A DNA stretch of 32,059 nt from Chitinophagales bacterium. Its GTDB lineage: Bacteria > Bacteroidota > Bacteroidia > Chitinophagales > BACL12. The position numbers were made by a program, and so were the translations under genes. The notes below the pieces were generated by a model. It was not told where the DNA came from. It was given only the letters and a program-made list of their open reading frames with translations, and did not search any database. Position 1 is the stretch's first letter; the number at the start of each line of letters is the position of its first letter. The stretch lies in NCBI GenBank assembly GCA_019694895.1, contig JAIBBA010000024.1, forward strand, positions 1 through 32,059, read 5' to 3'. Shown one piece after another: positions 8,103-18,540 of this stretch.

Positions 8103-11100
8103 TTATTTCACTACTGTGAGTTGTTGGTTGAATTGTTTTCCACCTGCAACCACCTTAACAAGATACATACCTGCAGCTGCATCAACACCAAGGTTGAGTT
8201 CGGCAGAAACGGCACCATTGTTTACAGTGAGTTGTTTGTTGAGAACGATATCGCCAAGCACGTTTGTAACGTAAACATCAGCAGTACCATTATATCCATC
8301 AGCCATCATCAAATCAATGTTAAACATAGATGAAGTTGGATTTGGATATACATTCATTGTTTCATTTCCGGAAACTTCAGCATCGCGACATGAAGTCACT
8401 GTTAAAGTAGCTGATTGTCTGAAACAACCTGTAGCACTTGTTACAATTGCATAGTAGTTACCTGCAACAGATGGATAGTATAAGAAGTTGGTAGCGCCGG
8501 CTATCGGAGTACCTTCTAAATACCATTGGTAAGTCCATGTTGCATTTTCGCTTACTTTCAATTTCACAACTGCACAAAGGCTAGTGCCATTTGGCGCGCT
8601 GATAGTAGCGTTTGGCAATGGGTTAACGGTCAGCAAGCTGGCGTCAGACATTGCAAAACATCCGCCGGGAACGTTTACTTGTACTTGATAGTAACCCGGT
8701 TTATCAGTAGCTAAGGTTGGACCTGTAGCACCAACTACAAGGTTACCATTTTTAAACCACTGATAAGTATAGCCAACACCGGTATTTGCGCTGAATGTAT
8801 AAGGATATGTTTTACATGTTACAGCACCAACAGCAGGTGTCACGGTTGCAGTAACTGTTCCTTCGTCGATAGTAGCATCGCAATCGTTATCAAGACCGTC
8901 GCACAATTCTGGTGCACCCGGATATACTGTGCTTTGGCTATCATCGCAATCGTCGGTATTTGTTGCACCGCATGGAGCAGGTGTAGCAGTTCCGTGACCA
9001 TCACCATCGGCATCAGTATACAATATTTGAGTATCGTCGCAATCAGATCCATCGGCTATATAACCTCCCGGAGCAATACATGCAGATACAGCTGTAGCTG
9101 CATCACCCCAAGTATCACCGTCGGCATCTACATACCATGAAGGAGCGCCAACTACTCCTGGATCAGCATCATCTGCCAAACCATCGCAGTTATCATCGAT
9201 ACCACCGTTACAAATTTCGGTAGCACCCGGATTGATTGCACTGTTAGTATCATCGCAATCTGAAGGATCAGCGGTATAACCAACAGGAGCGGCACATGCT
9301 TCTGCAATGATTGCAGCGTTACCATAAGTATCGCCATCTGCATCAGCAAACCATACAGAGAATCCGATCACATCAGGATCAGCGTCATCTGTCAAGCCGT
9401 CGCACTCATCGTCATAACCGTTACATACTTCAATTGCAGAAGGATTTACTGCTGCATCAGCATCGTTACAATCGAGGTTATTTCCAACATAACCTGATGG
9501 TGCAAAACCATCGCAAGTTGTTGTTGTTGAGAAGGCATCACCAAACAAATCGCTATCTGCATCTGCATACCAAACAGAATATGTCGCAGAATTAGATACG
9601 TTTAATGTATAAGTACCTTCATTTGCACTAAAACCTTCTACAATAATGTAATACGTTACACCACCTGAAACAGCATAGTTAATTGATGATAATAAACCTG
9701 CACATGATGGACCGTTATCATCGTTAGATGCGAGGATAGTACCTGTTGCATCTGCGATATGAATATAGGTATCAGAGATCGTACCACCTGAACAAAGGTT
9801 CAAGTTCAAAGTTCCGCTACATTCAGGAATTACACGATAATACACATCAGGTGAAGACTGACCGATTTGGTTAGTCCAACAGTTAGATGACAGGTTATTT
9901 CCTGTTGCAGTATACGGCAATGAAGCTATGATAATTGGATCAGCAAGCACATCGCCGGTTGGAGCCGGATTAAATGTAACTGAAACCGGAGTTGAAGTTG
10001 CAGAGAAGCCTGATGGAGTACAAGTAACCACACACTGATAGCTGGTAGTACCTGCTTCAGTAGTTGAATATGTTGAACTTGTAGCACCGATTATATCAGC
10101 ATATCCTGCACCTGCATCAGCTTGCCATTGGTAGGCAATACCTGCATCAGTTGATGCACCGGTTAGTGATAACGTAAAAGAAGTTCCGGTTCCGCACACA
10201 GAAGCAGCGGTTGAAGCTGCAGCGCCTCCTACAGGAGTGCCTGTGCATTCAGGAACAGATGTGAAGCTATAAATTGAGCATGAACCCGGATCACCGAGAT
10301 CGTTTTTAGGAACGATAGACCAGTAATAAGTAGTCAATGGTGCAAGTGCACCTGTAGACCAAGATGTTGATGCTGTATTTGTAGCAAAAGGAGGTGGCGT
10401 TACAGTGCCGAAATACACATCATAGCTTGTAGCATATGTTGCCGCATTCCATTGTAATGTAGTTCCCGCACCAACAATACCAACTGCTGCATCAGCAGGG
10501 CTGATATAAGTAGTACAAGAAGGAACAGGATTGTAAACACAAACCTGGAATGATCCTGAACCAGCACCGGCTGCGCTATGATAAATACGAATATAGTATG
10601 TCTGTCCAATTACAAGTCCTGTTGTATTTACAGTTTCAATACCTGCAGTTGAAGTGGCGTTGATACAATAAATATTAGCAAGTGCACCACAAGTTCCGCT
10701 GTAAACAGATAATACAGCATTGTAAGCTGCACCTGATTGAACAGTGATAACAGGATTAGTAGCCGTTGCAACAAATTTATACCAAACATCATCATCAGCT
10801 GTGCCGGTACAAGCAGCAACTTCACCTGCAGAAGATGTAGCAGTTAAAGAAGTGCCTGAAGTATAGCTACAAGATGTTCCAACTGCCAATGTGAATGCGC
10901 CTGCGCAATCGTCGTTAGCCGGAGGTGGTGTAGATTGGTAAACGTTTATTGAAAATTCACCGCTTGTTCCGGAACCTATTGAGTTAGCGTAAACGCGCAC
11001 ATAATAAGTAGTTCCACCCGCAGTAAGTCCTGTGGCAGCGATAGTTTCAGTTCCTGCAGTTGTAGACGTTGCTGCGCCTACAGCATTTGCACAACCAATT

Positions 11101-13148
11101 GATGTAAATGAAGCATCATATAATTGAACAACTGCATCATATCCCGGTGAAGGGCGAACACGAATATTATAATCGGTTACTCCTGTAGTTACGAATTTAA
11201 ACCAAACATCATCATCTTCATTACCTGCAGTAGCACATGGAGCGGCACCCATTCCTGAGTTTGTACCACCACGTGAAGTATAATAAGTACTGCAGAAGTT
11301 TGGTGATGTTACTTCGGCTGTTCCCACTGCGAGTGTATATGCACCGGCAGATTCGTTGTTAGTTGGAACAGGAATAGCAGGTGCCGTTACCGGACCTGTG
11401 TATGTTCCCGGAGTTAAAGTGTATTTAGAGAAACAGTAAGGGTTTACTGCATGAGATGCGGGATCAGAGGCGCTGGAGAAATGGTTAGTAAGAACGGTTT
11501 GCAATGCAAAGCGATCAGCTGCTCCGGTACCGGCAGGGTTAGAACCATTATAACCAATTGAATAAGTATGTGAAGTATAGTTGGTACCATCAAATCCTTC
11601 AAAGGTTCCATAGATATATTCAATATAGTTACCTGCTTCATACAATTTCACCTGGAAATTCCAGTTTGGTCCGGGGTTGCTGAAACGCTCCATACCGGCC
11701 CACTCCATTGTAATTACAGCCGTGCCGCTTCCCAACGTACCGTCAATTTTATAACGCATACAGTTGTCGCGGTTAGCATAATTATTTCCTGTCAATACAA
11801 GGTCATCCCAGAAAGGAGCCAATACCTTTGACTGTGAAGTTGAAGACAATGAATTTGAGAAGGTTGTGGTTGTAGTAGCTGTGTTGAATGACATCCAACC
11901 GTTAGTACAAGCACGGAATCCGGATACAGGTGCTCCTTGGTAGGTGAATGAAGTTCCTGTAAGGTCAACTGTAGTGGTTGTATTATCATCACCTGAAGTT
12001 CCTAACCAGCCGGGCATTGCAGAACCTGTGCCACCTGCTGCAGGCATAATAGAAGTAAATAATGTCCCGGTTGTATAAGTTACATCGAATGTACAGTTGG
12101 TTACAGATACCATGCAAGAACCGGTGTAATTAAATAAGGTACTTGGTGTACAAGTTACTTTTAAACGATAATAACGGGTAGATGCCAAAGCCGGAGTAGT
12201 ATATGAAGCCGTAGTTGCTCCTGTTCCACCAACTGCATTTGCCCAGGTATCCGTAACACCGTTGTCATCAGATTCTTCCCATTGAAAAGCAATACCGGAT
12301 ACACCTGCAGTATAGCCGGTAGCGGTAAGCGTTACACCGGTGGCTGCACCACTACATACAGCGGCTGTAGCCGGAATGGTACCCGGAGTTGGAGTGCCTG
12401 TACATGGTGTCGGCGGTGTCCATTGAAACGTTAAACCTGAAGAGGGTTTCACTGTAGAGCTAAAAGTACAAGAGGCGCTATTGCTAGCTCCTGCAGTTGT
12501 AGCCGACCAGTTTGTTGTGGTTGTTCTGTTGTTATAATCAGCAGAAGATGCACCACGCAAACCTACTTGTAAGGTTTTACTGGTTGTTCCCGGAGCTGAA
12601 CCATACACAATTTCAACATTGTTGGATGTTTCATACATTTTAATTTGGAATGAACATTCATTCAAACCTGCACTCCAGAATCCCCAGTTTTTCCATTCAA
12701 CAGTCATCACCTGACTTCCTGCCGCACCACTAAGCTGATACATCAGCTTTGCTCCCGGAGCTGCAACTGCATCCCCTTCAAGGTCGGCATTAAAGGCAGA
12801 GATAATGTTGTTGGATGAACCTGAAGAAATAGCAGTATAACTGCTTGAAGGAACAGCCCCCATACTAATGAAACCGTTTGCCTGAATACCAAAAGTGGTA
12901 TACACCGTTCCATTAAATGTGAAATTGAATCCGATGGGATACGTACCGAAGTTCGAATCATCGGTTGCAGTGGCAACGGTTACTGTTCCGGCACCGCCGT
13001 CGATCTATGTGAATGTGCCTGTAAATGAGCTAAATCCATAGGCGCTTACCTGTGCATTTACACTCACTACTGCTAACATACACACGACCAACATTAAGTG
13101 TCGCAGGCTCCTCAGCCACGACACTTTTGTTGTGTCAATGTTTCGCAT
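8103..13148 (-). CDS. giant multidomain T9SS-sorted surface protein, interrupted by one in-frame TAG
   Basis: Read from ATG 13148, the frame is 1681 codons long. It starts with a long signal peptide (MRNIDTTKVSWLRS..., cleavage near VNAQ, residue 33) and is broken only by TAG at codon 48 (13005-13007). The remaining frame is open from there on; GTG 12905 is the next plausible start. Approximate order: a jelly-roll-like module ending TFQWTPP (30-250), Ig-like (250-350), a related module (354-580), two PPC-like modules (594-737, 744-877), FnIII-like (877-963), Ig-like (967-1063), a third PPC-like module (1063-1190). Then come four MopE-type metal-binding repeats with DADGD and DCDD motifs (1190-1430), two Ig-like domains (1430-1585) and a T9SS type A sorting domain with YPNPTSS (1586-1681). 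It is probably exported by T9SS as an adhesin or matrix protein. It is either a recent pseudogene or a sequence error. Confidence 0.85.
13005..13007 (-). other. in-frame amber codon in the giant T9SS gene
   Basis: The plus-strand CTA reads TAG on the coding strand, at codon 48 counted from ATG 13148. Both sides translate in the same frame into family-like sequence (AYGFSSFTGTFT before it, IDGGAGTVTVATATDD after it). This is a substitution, not a frameshift. Confidence 0.9.
13096..13126 (-). other. two-step hairpin in the signal-peptide coding region
   Basis: AAGTGTCG (13096-13103) pairs with CGACACTT (13119-13126), and inside it GGCT (13106-13109) pairs with AGCC (13114-13117). In the mRNA this is a stable stem covering codons 8-18 of the giant T9SS gene. 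It is not followed by a T tract, so it is not a terminator. It may affect initiation. Confidence 0.5.
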
Positions 13149-13330
13149 AAAGTGTGTTTAATTAAAAAATTAGTTCTCAATGAGTTCGCCGCCCACACAT
13201 GCAGGATGCTCCTCGGTGATAAATGTAGGGAATTGGCTTTGATACCATGCAAGATTTACACCACGAAAAATGACAAAATGATGAGAAAAGTAAGGAATTG
13301 TTAAAAAATGGTAAAATCCGAAAGTTGGAT

Positions 13331-13948
13331 TCAACCTTTGAAATCCAGAATATTTAATGATTTCGAACAGAAGGTATACTCTCTTTCCTGATTGGAACCA
13401 ACTAGGATAATTCTGCCAACACCAAAATCCCGAATCAAATGCAAATACCATTCAACACCCGATTCATCGAGGTTGGTGGTAGGTTCATCTAAAATTACTA
13501 AAGGAGTTTCGGCGCACAATGCCAAAACGAGCTTCACCCGCTGACGCATGCCTGAAGAAAATGTTCTTAATTGTTTGTGCTTATGTTTCTCAAGACCGCT
13601 GAGTGAAATGATGGCCTGCAAATTCAATCCGCTCTTCCATTTTTTAAAAGAGAAATGAAATTGCACCATTTCAGACAGTGTAAATTCTTCTATGAGCTCT
13701 AAATATGGTGCTGCATAGCTGACCATTTGATAAACATTTTCTTGAGGAATTTCTTGTGTATCGCTATAAATTATGTTGCCGCTGCTTGGCGTTAATTGTC
13801 CGGCAATTACTTTCAATAATGTACTTTTTCCTGATCCGTTTGGTCCGATAATGGCGCAGCGATCATTTTCATCAAAAGCAAAATTCACATCACGAAAAAT
13901 CCACTCGTAATTAAATCGCTTTGAAATATTTTCGAGGGAAATAATCAT
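13331..13948 (-). CDS. ABC transporter ATP-binding protein in the lipid A operon
   Basis: A 205-residue ATPase subunit. Walker A is GPNGSGKST at 35-43. The signature motif is FSSGMRQR, Walker B is VILDEP and the D-loop is TNLDESG. The switch (H-loop) position reads ILVGSNQEREY, with no histidine where most ABC ATPases have one, so hydrolysis may be slow or differently controlled. No membrane partner is encoded next to it. The start codon overlaps the lpxA stop (ATGA), implying translational coupling. A role in lipid or envelope traffic is plausible from context only. The protein is short but complete. Confidence 0.9.
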   Translation of the reverse strand: MIISLENISKRFNYEWIFRDVNFAFDENDRCAIIGPNGSGKSTLLKVIAGQLTPSSGNIIYSDTQEIPQENVYQMVSYAAPYLELIEEFTLSEMVQFHFSFKKWKSGLNLQAIISLSGLEKHKHKQLRTFSSGMRQRVKLVLALCAETPLVILDEPTTNLDESGVEWYLHLIRDFGVGRIILVGSNQEREYTFCSKSLNILDFKG

Positions 13949-14733
13949 TCATTAATATGGCGGAACCCTTTCATCACACCTTCCTTAGAGTTGCGGATAA
14001 ATGTAACTATCATATCGCGTTCGGCGGACGCAGGCAATTCTGCTTCTATATATTGTAATGCCTTTGTTACGTTGTAACCACGCACAAATAGCAAGCGATA
14101 AATATTCTGGATATGTTCAATTGTTTCAGCTGCAAATCCTCTTCTGCGCAGTCCAACAGAATTCACACCAACAAAGCTCAGCGGCTCGCGACCTGCTTTT
14201 ACAAATGGCGGAACATCTTTCCGCACCAACGAACCACCGGCAATAAATGAATGTGCCCCTATTTTTATAAATTGCTGTACTGCTACAAGACCTTCTAAAA
14301 TTACCCAATCGCCTATTTCAATATGACCGGCAAGGTTTACTGAGTTTGCGAGTATCACATTATTTCCGATCACACAATCATGCGCCACATGCGAATATGC
14401 CATTAACAAACAATTGCTGCCAACAACAGTGCGGAATGCATACTTGGTTCCTCTGTTGATGGTCACACATTCGCGAATAGTAGTGTTATCACCAATCACA
14501 ACTTCTGTTTCTTCTCCGCGATATTTTAAATCTTGTGGCACTGCAGAAATTACTGCTCCGGGAAATATGCGACAGTTTTTTCCGATGCGTGCACCGGGCA
14601 TAATATTTACGTTCGGACCTATCCAGGTTCCCTCCCCTATCACCACATTTTTTGAAATGGATGCAAATGGTTCTATCACCACATTGTCGGCGATCTGTGC
14701 TTGCGGATGTACGTAGGCTAATGGCTGATTCAT
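13945..14733 (-). CDS. lpxA: acyl-ACP--UDP-N-acetylglucosamine O-acyltransferase
   Basis: A 262-residue cytoplasmic enzyme that performs the first step of lipid A synthesis: transfer of a 3-hydroxyacyl chain from ACP to O3 of UDP-GlcNAc. Hexapeptide repeats forming a left-handed beta helix fill residues 8-190. The catalytic histidine is His118 in AYSHVAHDC, matching His125 of E. coli LpxA. VAVQQFIKIGAHSFIAGGS is also family-typical. The C-terminal helical part is complete. It overlaps lpxC-fabZ by 4 bases (ATGA) upstream and the ABC ATPase gene by 4 bases downstream, so the three are one transcription unit. Confidence 0.97.
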   Translation of the reverse strand: MNQPLAYVHPQAQIADNVVIEPFASISKNVVIGEGTWIGPNVNIMPGARIGKNCRIFPGAVISAVPQDLKYRGEETEVVIGDNTTIRECVTINRGTKYAFRTVVGSNCLLMAYSHVAHDCVIGNNVILANSVNLAGHIEIGDWVILEGLVAVQQFIKIGAHSFIAGGSLVRKDVPPFVKAGREPLSFVGVNSVGLRRRGFAAETIEHIQNIYRLLFVRGYNVTKALQYIEAELPASAERDMIVTFIRNSKEGVMKGFRHINE

Positions 14734-16136
14734 GCTGTAGGATTACGCTTTACTACTTGTGCTGTCAATTCACCTTCGGTTACGATATTATTTCCTACGT
14801 AAGCGGTGGCTTTCATTTCGCAAATACCTCTTCTGATAGGTGCCATCAATTCCATTTTCAACAACAAACTATCACCGGGTAATACTTTTCTCTTAAATTT
14901 TACTTTATCAATCTTCAAAAAATAAGTATCATAATTTTCAGGATCCGGCACTTTACTCAATACAAATATTCCTCCCGTTTGCGCAAGTGCTTCAATTTGT
15001 AATACACCGGGTAAAACAGGATTGTTTGGAAAATGTCCTTGAAAAAATGCCTCGTTGAATGTAATGTTTTTTAATCCGACAATATGATTCTCTCCCATCT
15101 CGATAATCTTATCTACCAGCAAGAAAGGATAGCGATGTGGCAACATCTTCGATATTGAATTAATATCCAGTATCGGTTCTGCATTCGGATCATAATGCGT
15201 ACCAACCATTTGTGTGCGTCGCAATTTATAATAGGCTTTTAGTTTTTTTGCAAAAGCAACATTTGACGGGTGGCCGGGGCGACTTGCAATTACTTTCCCT
15301 TTAATTGGTTTTCCTGCCAATGCAAGATCGCCAACAACGTCGAGTAATTTGTGACGTGCAGGTTCATTCGACCAATGTAATTCAAGGTTATTGAGAATAC
15401 CTTCCTTTTTAACAGAAACGGATTCTTTATTAAACATCTTTTTCAGCTTCTCCATTTCATCATTGGTAACTTCTTTATCAACGATAACAATGGCATTATT
15501 CAGGTCGCCACCTTTGATGAGATTGTTTTCATACAACATCTCTAACTCATGCAGAAAACAGAAAGTCCGGCTATTTCCAATATTTCCTGAAAATTCTGAA
15601 ATGTGGTCGAGTGTGGCGTGTTGTTTACCTAAAACTTTTGAATCAAAATCTATCATCACCGTAACCTGATAATCATCGGCGGGCATCACCGTGATCTCTG
15701 TTTTTCGATTGGCGTCTTTGAAGGTGATATTTTCGGCAATATTGATGTATTCGCGTTCTGCCTCCTGCTCAACTGCACCTACTGAATGAATAGCTTCAAT
15801 AAATTCTTTCGATGAACCATCCATGATTGGTGTTTCAGGACCATTGAGGTCGATCAACACATTATCGATACCCATCCCAACCAGGGCAGCAAGTGTGTGT
15901 TCGATAGTACTCACACTGGCGCCGTTTTTGGCAATGGTGGTTCCACGAGCCGTGTCCGTTACTAAGTCGGCATCTGCCTCAATTACCGGAGAACCGGGGA
16001 GGTCGATGCGACGAAATTTATATCCGTGGTTTACAGCCGCAGGATGAAAGGTCATATCCACCTCTTTACCCGTATGTAATCCAACACCGGAAACCGTTAC
16101 GGACTGTTTGATGGTATGTTGATATTCTTTATTCAT
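14730..16136 (-). CDS. lpxC/fabZ: bifunctional LpxC-FabZ: UDP-3-O-acyl-GlcNAc deacetylase / 3-hydroxyacyl-ACP dehydratase
   Basis: A 468-residue fusion that is a hallmark of Bacteroidota and relatives. LpxC (residues 1-310) is the zinc deacetylase that commits the pathway. His80 (STIEHTLAAL), His262 and Asp266 (RHKLLDVVGDLAL) match the zinc ligands, and His289 (RPGHPSN) the catalytic histidine. FabZ (residues 320-468) dehydrates 3-hydroxyacyl-ACP; it carries LPHRYPFLLVD and the active-site His368 (FQGHFPNNPV) and Glu382 (LQIEALAQ). The fusion puts consumption and competing use of 3-hydroxyacyl-ACP in one polypeptide. It lies 19 bases after lpxD and overlaps lpxA by 4 bases. Confidence 0.97.
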   Translation of the reverse strand: MNKEYQHTIKQSVTVSGVGLHTGKEVDMTFHPAAVNHGYKFRRIDLPGSPVIEADADLVTDTARGTTIAKNGASVSTIEHTLAALVGMGIDNVLIDLNGPETPIMDGSSKEFIEAIHSVGAVEQEAEREYINIAENITFKDANRKTEITVMPADDYQVTVMIDFDSKVLGKQHATLDHISEFSGNIGNSRTFCFLHELEMLYENNLIKGGDLNNAIVIVDKEVTNDEMEKLKKMFNKESVSVKKEGILNNLELHWSNEPARHKLLDVVGDLALAGKPIKGKVIASRPGHPSNVAFAKKLKAYYKLRRTQMVGTHYDPNAEPILDINSISKMLPHRYPFLLVDKIIEMGENHIVGLKNITFNEAFFQGHFPNNPVLPGVLQIEALAQTGGIFVLSKVPDPENYDTYFLKIDKVKFKRKVLPGDSLLLKMELMAPIRRGICEMKATAYVGNNIVTEGELTAQVVKRNPTA

Positions 16137-16155
16137 GTTGTCGTGCAGTATAACG

Positions 16156-17208
16156 TTACTGCTTGTTTTCTAATTGACTTATTTTTTCTTCGAGAAGTTT
16201 GATGCGATCCATCAGTTCAGGTAATTTGCGGAACAGGACCTGACTGCGCATACCTGCACTGTATTCGAATGCAGGAGAGCCTGTAAGCGCCTGATCGGGC
16301 TCCTTAACAGATTTTGAAACACCGGATTGTGCATTAATCTTGGTGCCATCTGCAATGGTAATATGTCCAACAATGCCCACCTGACCACCAATCACGCAAT
16401 TCTTGCCGATCTTGGTGCTACCTGAGATGCCGGATTGAGCTGCAATCACCGTATTCTCCCCTATCTCTACGTTATGGGCTATCTGGATGAGGTTATCCAA
16501 TTTAGCCCCTTTACGAATAATGGTAGAACCCATTGTCGCCCTGTCGATAGTAGTATTTGCGCCAATCTCCACCATATCTTCTATCACCACATTTCCTGTT
16601 TGCGCAACCTTCTTATAAGTTCCATCAGCTTGTGGGGCGAAGCCAAATCCATCTGACCCTATTACCGTTCCTGCACCGATGATACAGTGGTCGCCAATCA
16701 CACATTCATCCAGAACAATCACCCCCGGGAAAATACAGGTATTCGCACCGATTTTGACACGTTTTCCCAGGTAAACCTGGGCGTGAATGATACTGTTATC
16801 ACCTACCACGACATCTTCAGAAATAGTACTGAAACTGCCAACATGCACTTTGGCGCCAATTTTAGCTGAAGGAGAAACTATTGCATTCGACTCAACCTTG
16901 TGGTTAGCAGCAGCGCTTTCACGTTGCATATTTTGATATTGGTCGAGCACTTTGGCAATAGCGGTATATGCATCTTTAACCCTTATCAGTGTTGACTTTA
17001 CAGGCTGTTCGAACACCTGATCGGCATTGACAATGAGCACCGAAGCAGCCGTTGTATAAGCAAAGGATAAATACTTGGGATTTGCGAGAAAACACACGTC
17101 GCCGGGTTGTCCCTCCTCTATTCTGGCCGGTTTGCGCACTTTAATGGAGGGGTCTCCTTCCAATGTGCCTTGTAGAAAATCACACAATTCGCGCGCAGTG
17201 AACTCCAT
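16156..17208 (-). CDS. lpxD: UDP-3-O-acylglucosamine N-acyltransferase
   Basis: A 350-residue cytoplasmic acyltransferase of lipid A synthesis that adds the N-linked 3-hydroxyacyl chain to the LpxC product. The N-terminal uridine-binding domain spans about residues 1-100. Hexapeptide repeats fill about 105-315. The catalytic histidine is His245 in [13 protein letters not shown], matching His239 of E. coli LpxD. The C-terminus ([21 protein letters not shown]) is a short coiled coil typical of the trimer. The gene starts 4 bases after the HD-domain gene stops, so the two are transcribed together. Confidence 0.97.
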   Translation of the reverse strand: MEFTARELCDFLQGTLEGDPSIKVRKPARIEEGQPGDVCFLANPKYLSFAYTTAASVLIVNADQVFEQPVKSTLIRVKDAYTAIAKVLDQYQNMQRESAAANHKVESNAIVSPSAKIGAKVHVGSFSTISEDVVVGDNSIIHAQVYLGKRVKIGANTCIFPGVIVLDECVIGDHCIIGAGTVIGSDGFGFAPQADGTYKKVAQTGNVVIEDMVEIGANTTIDRATMGSTIIRKGAKLDNLIQIAHNVEIGENTVIAAQSGISGSTKIGKNCVIGGQVGIVGHITIADGTKINAQSGVSKSVKEPDQALTGSPAFEYSAGMRSQVLFRKLPELMDRIKLLEEKISQLENKQ

Positions 17209-17212
17209 CCGG

Positions 17213-18439
17213 TCAGGTTTCTTTCGGGTAGCAAATATAGTGCTTTACCACGGTATCAGCCAAAGCGGCAAGGTTCAAATGATCACTTGCACTGGCTACA
17301 TCCAGTATCCTGCCTGACCTGAACTTGATGTTGATATTATTTGCCTCTAGATTATAGGCACTATTGGTGGTAACATCATTGAACACAAAATACTGCAAAT
17401 CGAAGGGATCGGTGATCTTGTATGCCGATTGCACCTTCGCCCTGATATCTGCCAATCTTGAAGCGGAAATTTCCTCATTTCCCAATTCTATCCTGAATAA
17501 ATCGCGGTTGATGAGACTTTTGCTCAAGAAGGATAAAACCCTGTCATCGCAGTGCTGCCATTCTTTTATTGAGGCCCATACATCCACATCATCCAGCAAG
17601 GCATATTGTTCGAGGATATCGGCATCATCGTCAAAATCTCTGGTTGCCACATCGCGATACAGGAAAAAATGCAGGGATGGCGTTGCAAACAGTTGCGTTC
17701 CGCTCTTTGCAAGATATTTCGCCCTGTTCAGGGTTTTGATGAGCATTTGTTCGGCACAGATCACCGTTTTATGCAGATATACCTGCCAATACATCACTCT
17801 TCTGGCAATAATGAACTTTTCTACAGAGTAAATGCCCTTATGCTCGATCACCAGTTCATCATTTTCAACATCCATCATTTCGATGAGTCTGTCGTAACCG
17901 ATTACGCCTTCATGCACACCGGTAAAATAGCTGTCGCGGGTGAGATAATCGAGCCTGTCGACATCGAGCTGACTGCTCACCAGCTGGTGTAAAAAGCGCT
18001 TAGGGTAAGTATCTCTGAATATCTCGAGTGCCATTGACAATCGCGCCTGAAATTGCTCATTCAGGCGTTCCATGAAGCGAATGGACACCTCTTCGTGATG
18101 CACATTACTTAATATAGTTTTCTCAAGAGCATGCGAAAAGGGACCATGACCGATATCGTGCAACAAGATGGCAATTGCGGCGGCTTCCGACTCTTCTTCT
18201 GTAATTTGCTGACCTTTCTGACGCAACACATGAATTGCCTTACCCATCAGGTGCATGGCGCCCAATGCGTGGTTGAAGCGGGTGTGGATAGCGCCGGGGT
18301 ATACCAAATGACTGAGTCCCAGCTGCTGAATTCTGCGCAAACGCTGGAACCATGGATGTTCTATGAGGTCGAAAATGATCTCATGAGGGATGGTAATAAA
18401 TCCATGAACCGGATCGTTAATGATCTTTCTTTTATTCAA
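17213..18439 (-). CDS. HD-domain phosphohydrolase (dNTPase/SAMHD1-like family)
   Basis: A 408-residue protein with a complete HD metal site: His57 (FNHALG), His94-Asp95 ([12 protein letters not shown]) and Asp161 ([12 protein letters not shown]). This layout is that of dNTP triphosphohydrolases and relatives; the substrate is not proven. No in-frame ATG exists upstream before a stop, and the best start is TTG at 18439 (reading [14 protein letters not shown]), since that segment opens the family. It heads the lipid A operon and is divergent from porX, with about 100 bases between them. The position next to lpxD is conserved in many Bacteroidota to my knowledge, but a functional link to lipid A is unproven. 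Confidence 0.9.
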   Translation of the reverse strand: MNKRKIINDPVHGFITIPHEIIFDLIEHPWFQRLRRIQQLGLSHLVYPGAIHTRFNHALGAMHLMGKAIHVLRQKGQQITEEESEAAAIAILLHDIGHGPFSHALEKTILSNVHHEEVSIRFMERLNEQFQARLSMALEIFRDTYPKRFLHQLVSSQLDVDRLDYLTRDSYFTGVHEGVIGYDRLIEMMDVENDELVIEHKGIYSVEKFIIARRVMYWQVYLHKTVICAEQMLIKTLNRAKYLAKSGTQLFATPSLHFFLYRDVATRDFDDDADILEQYALLDDVDVWASIKEWQHCDDRVLSFLSKSLINRDLFRIELGNEEISASRLADIRAKVQSAYKITDPFDLQYFVFNDVTTNSAYNLEANNINIKFRSGRILDVASASDHLNLAALADTVVKHYICYPKET

Positions 18440-18525
18440 TACTGCAGTTTTTATCGTGATGTGAGAGGCTGCGCCAACGCCTAAGTATTTATCGAAGTAT
18501 CTTTACGCTACCAATAACAACAACG

Positions 18526-18533
18526 CAAAATTA
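18526..18533 (-). promoter_or_regulatory. possible -7 element of the HD-lpx operon promoter
   Basis: The minus strand reads TAATTTTG, matching TAnnTTTG, in the gap between the divergent HD and porX genes. It would give a leader of roughly 80 bases before TTG 18439. No clean -33 TTTG is seen at the expected distance, so the call is tentative. Confidence 0.35.
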
Positions 18534-18540
18534 GGGATTT

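Noticed and set aside
8526-12976. Many 60-100-codon frames on both strands within the T9SS giant gene
   Set aside because: They arise from the low-complexity Thr/Ala/Gly/Ser composition of the main frame and show repetitive, unlikely protein sequence.
13005-13007. TAG recoded as an amino acid throughout the genome
   Set aside because: dinB (26593-26595) and dnaE (29904-29906) both end in TAG at the family-expected position, directly followed by repeats, so TAG works as a stop here.
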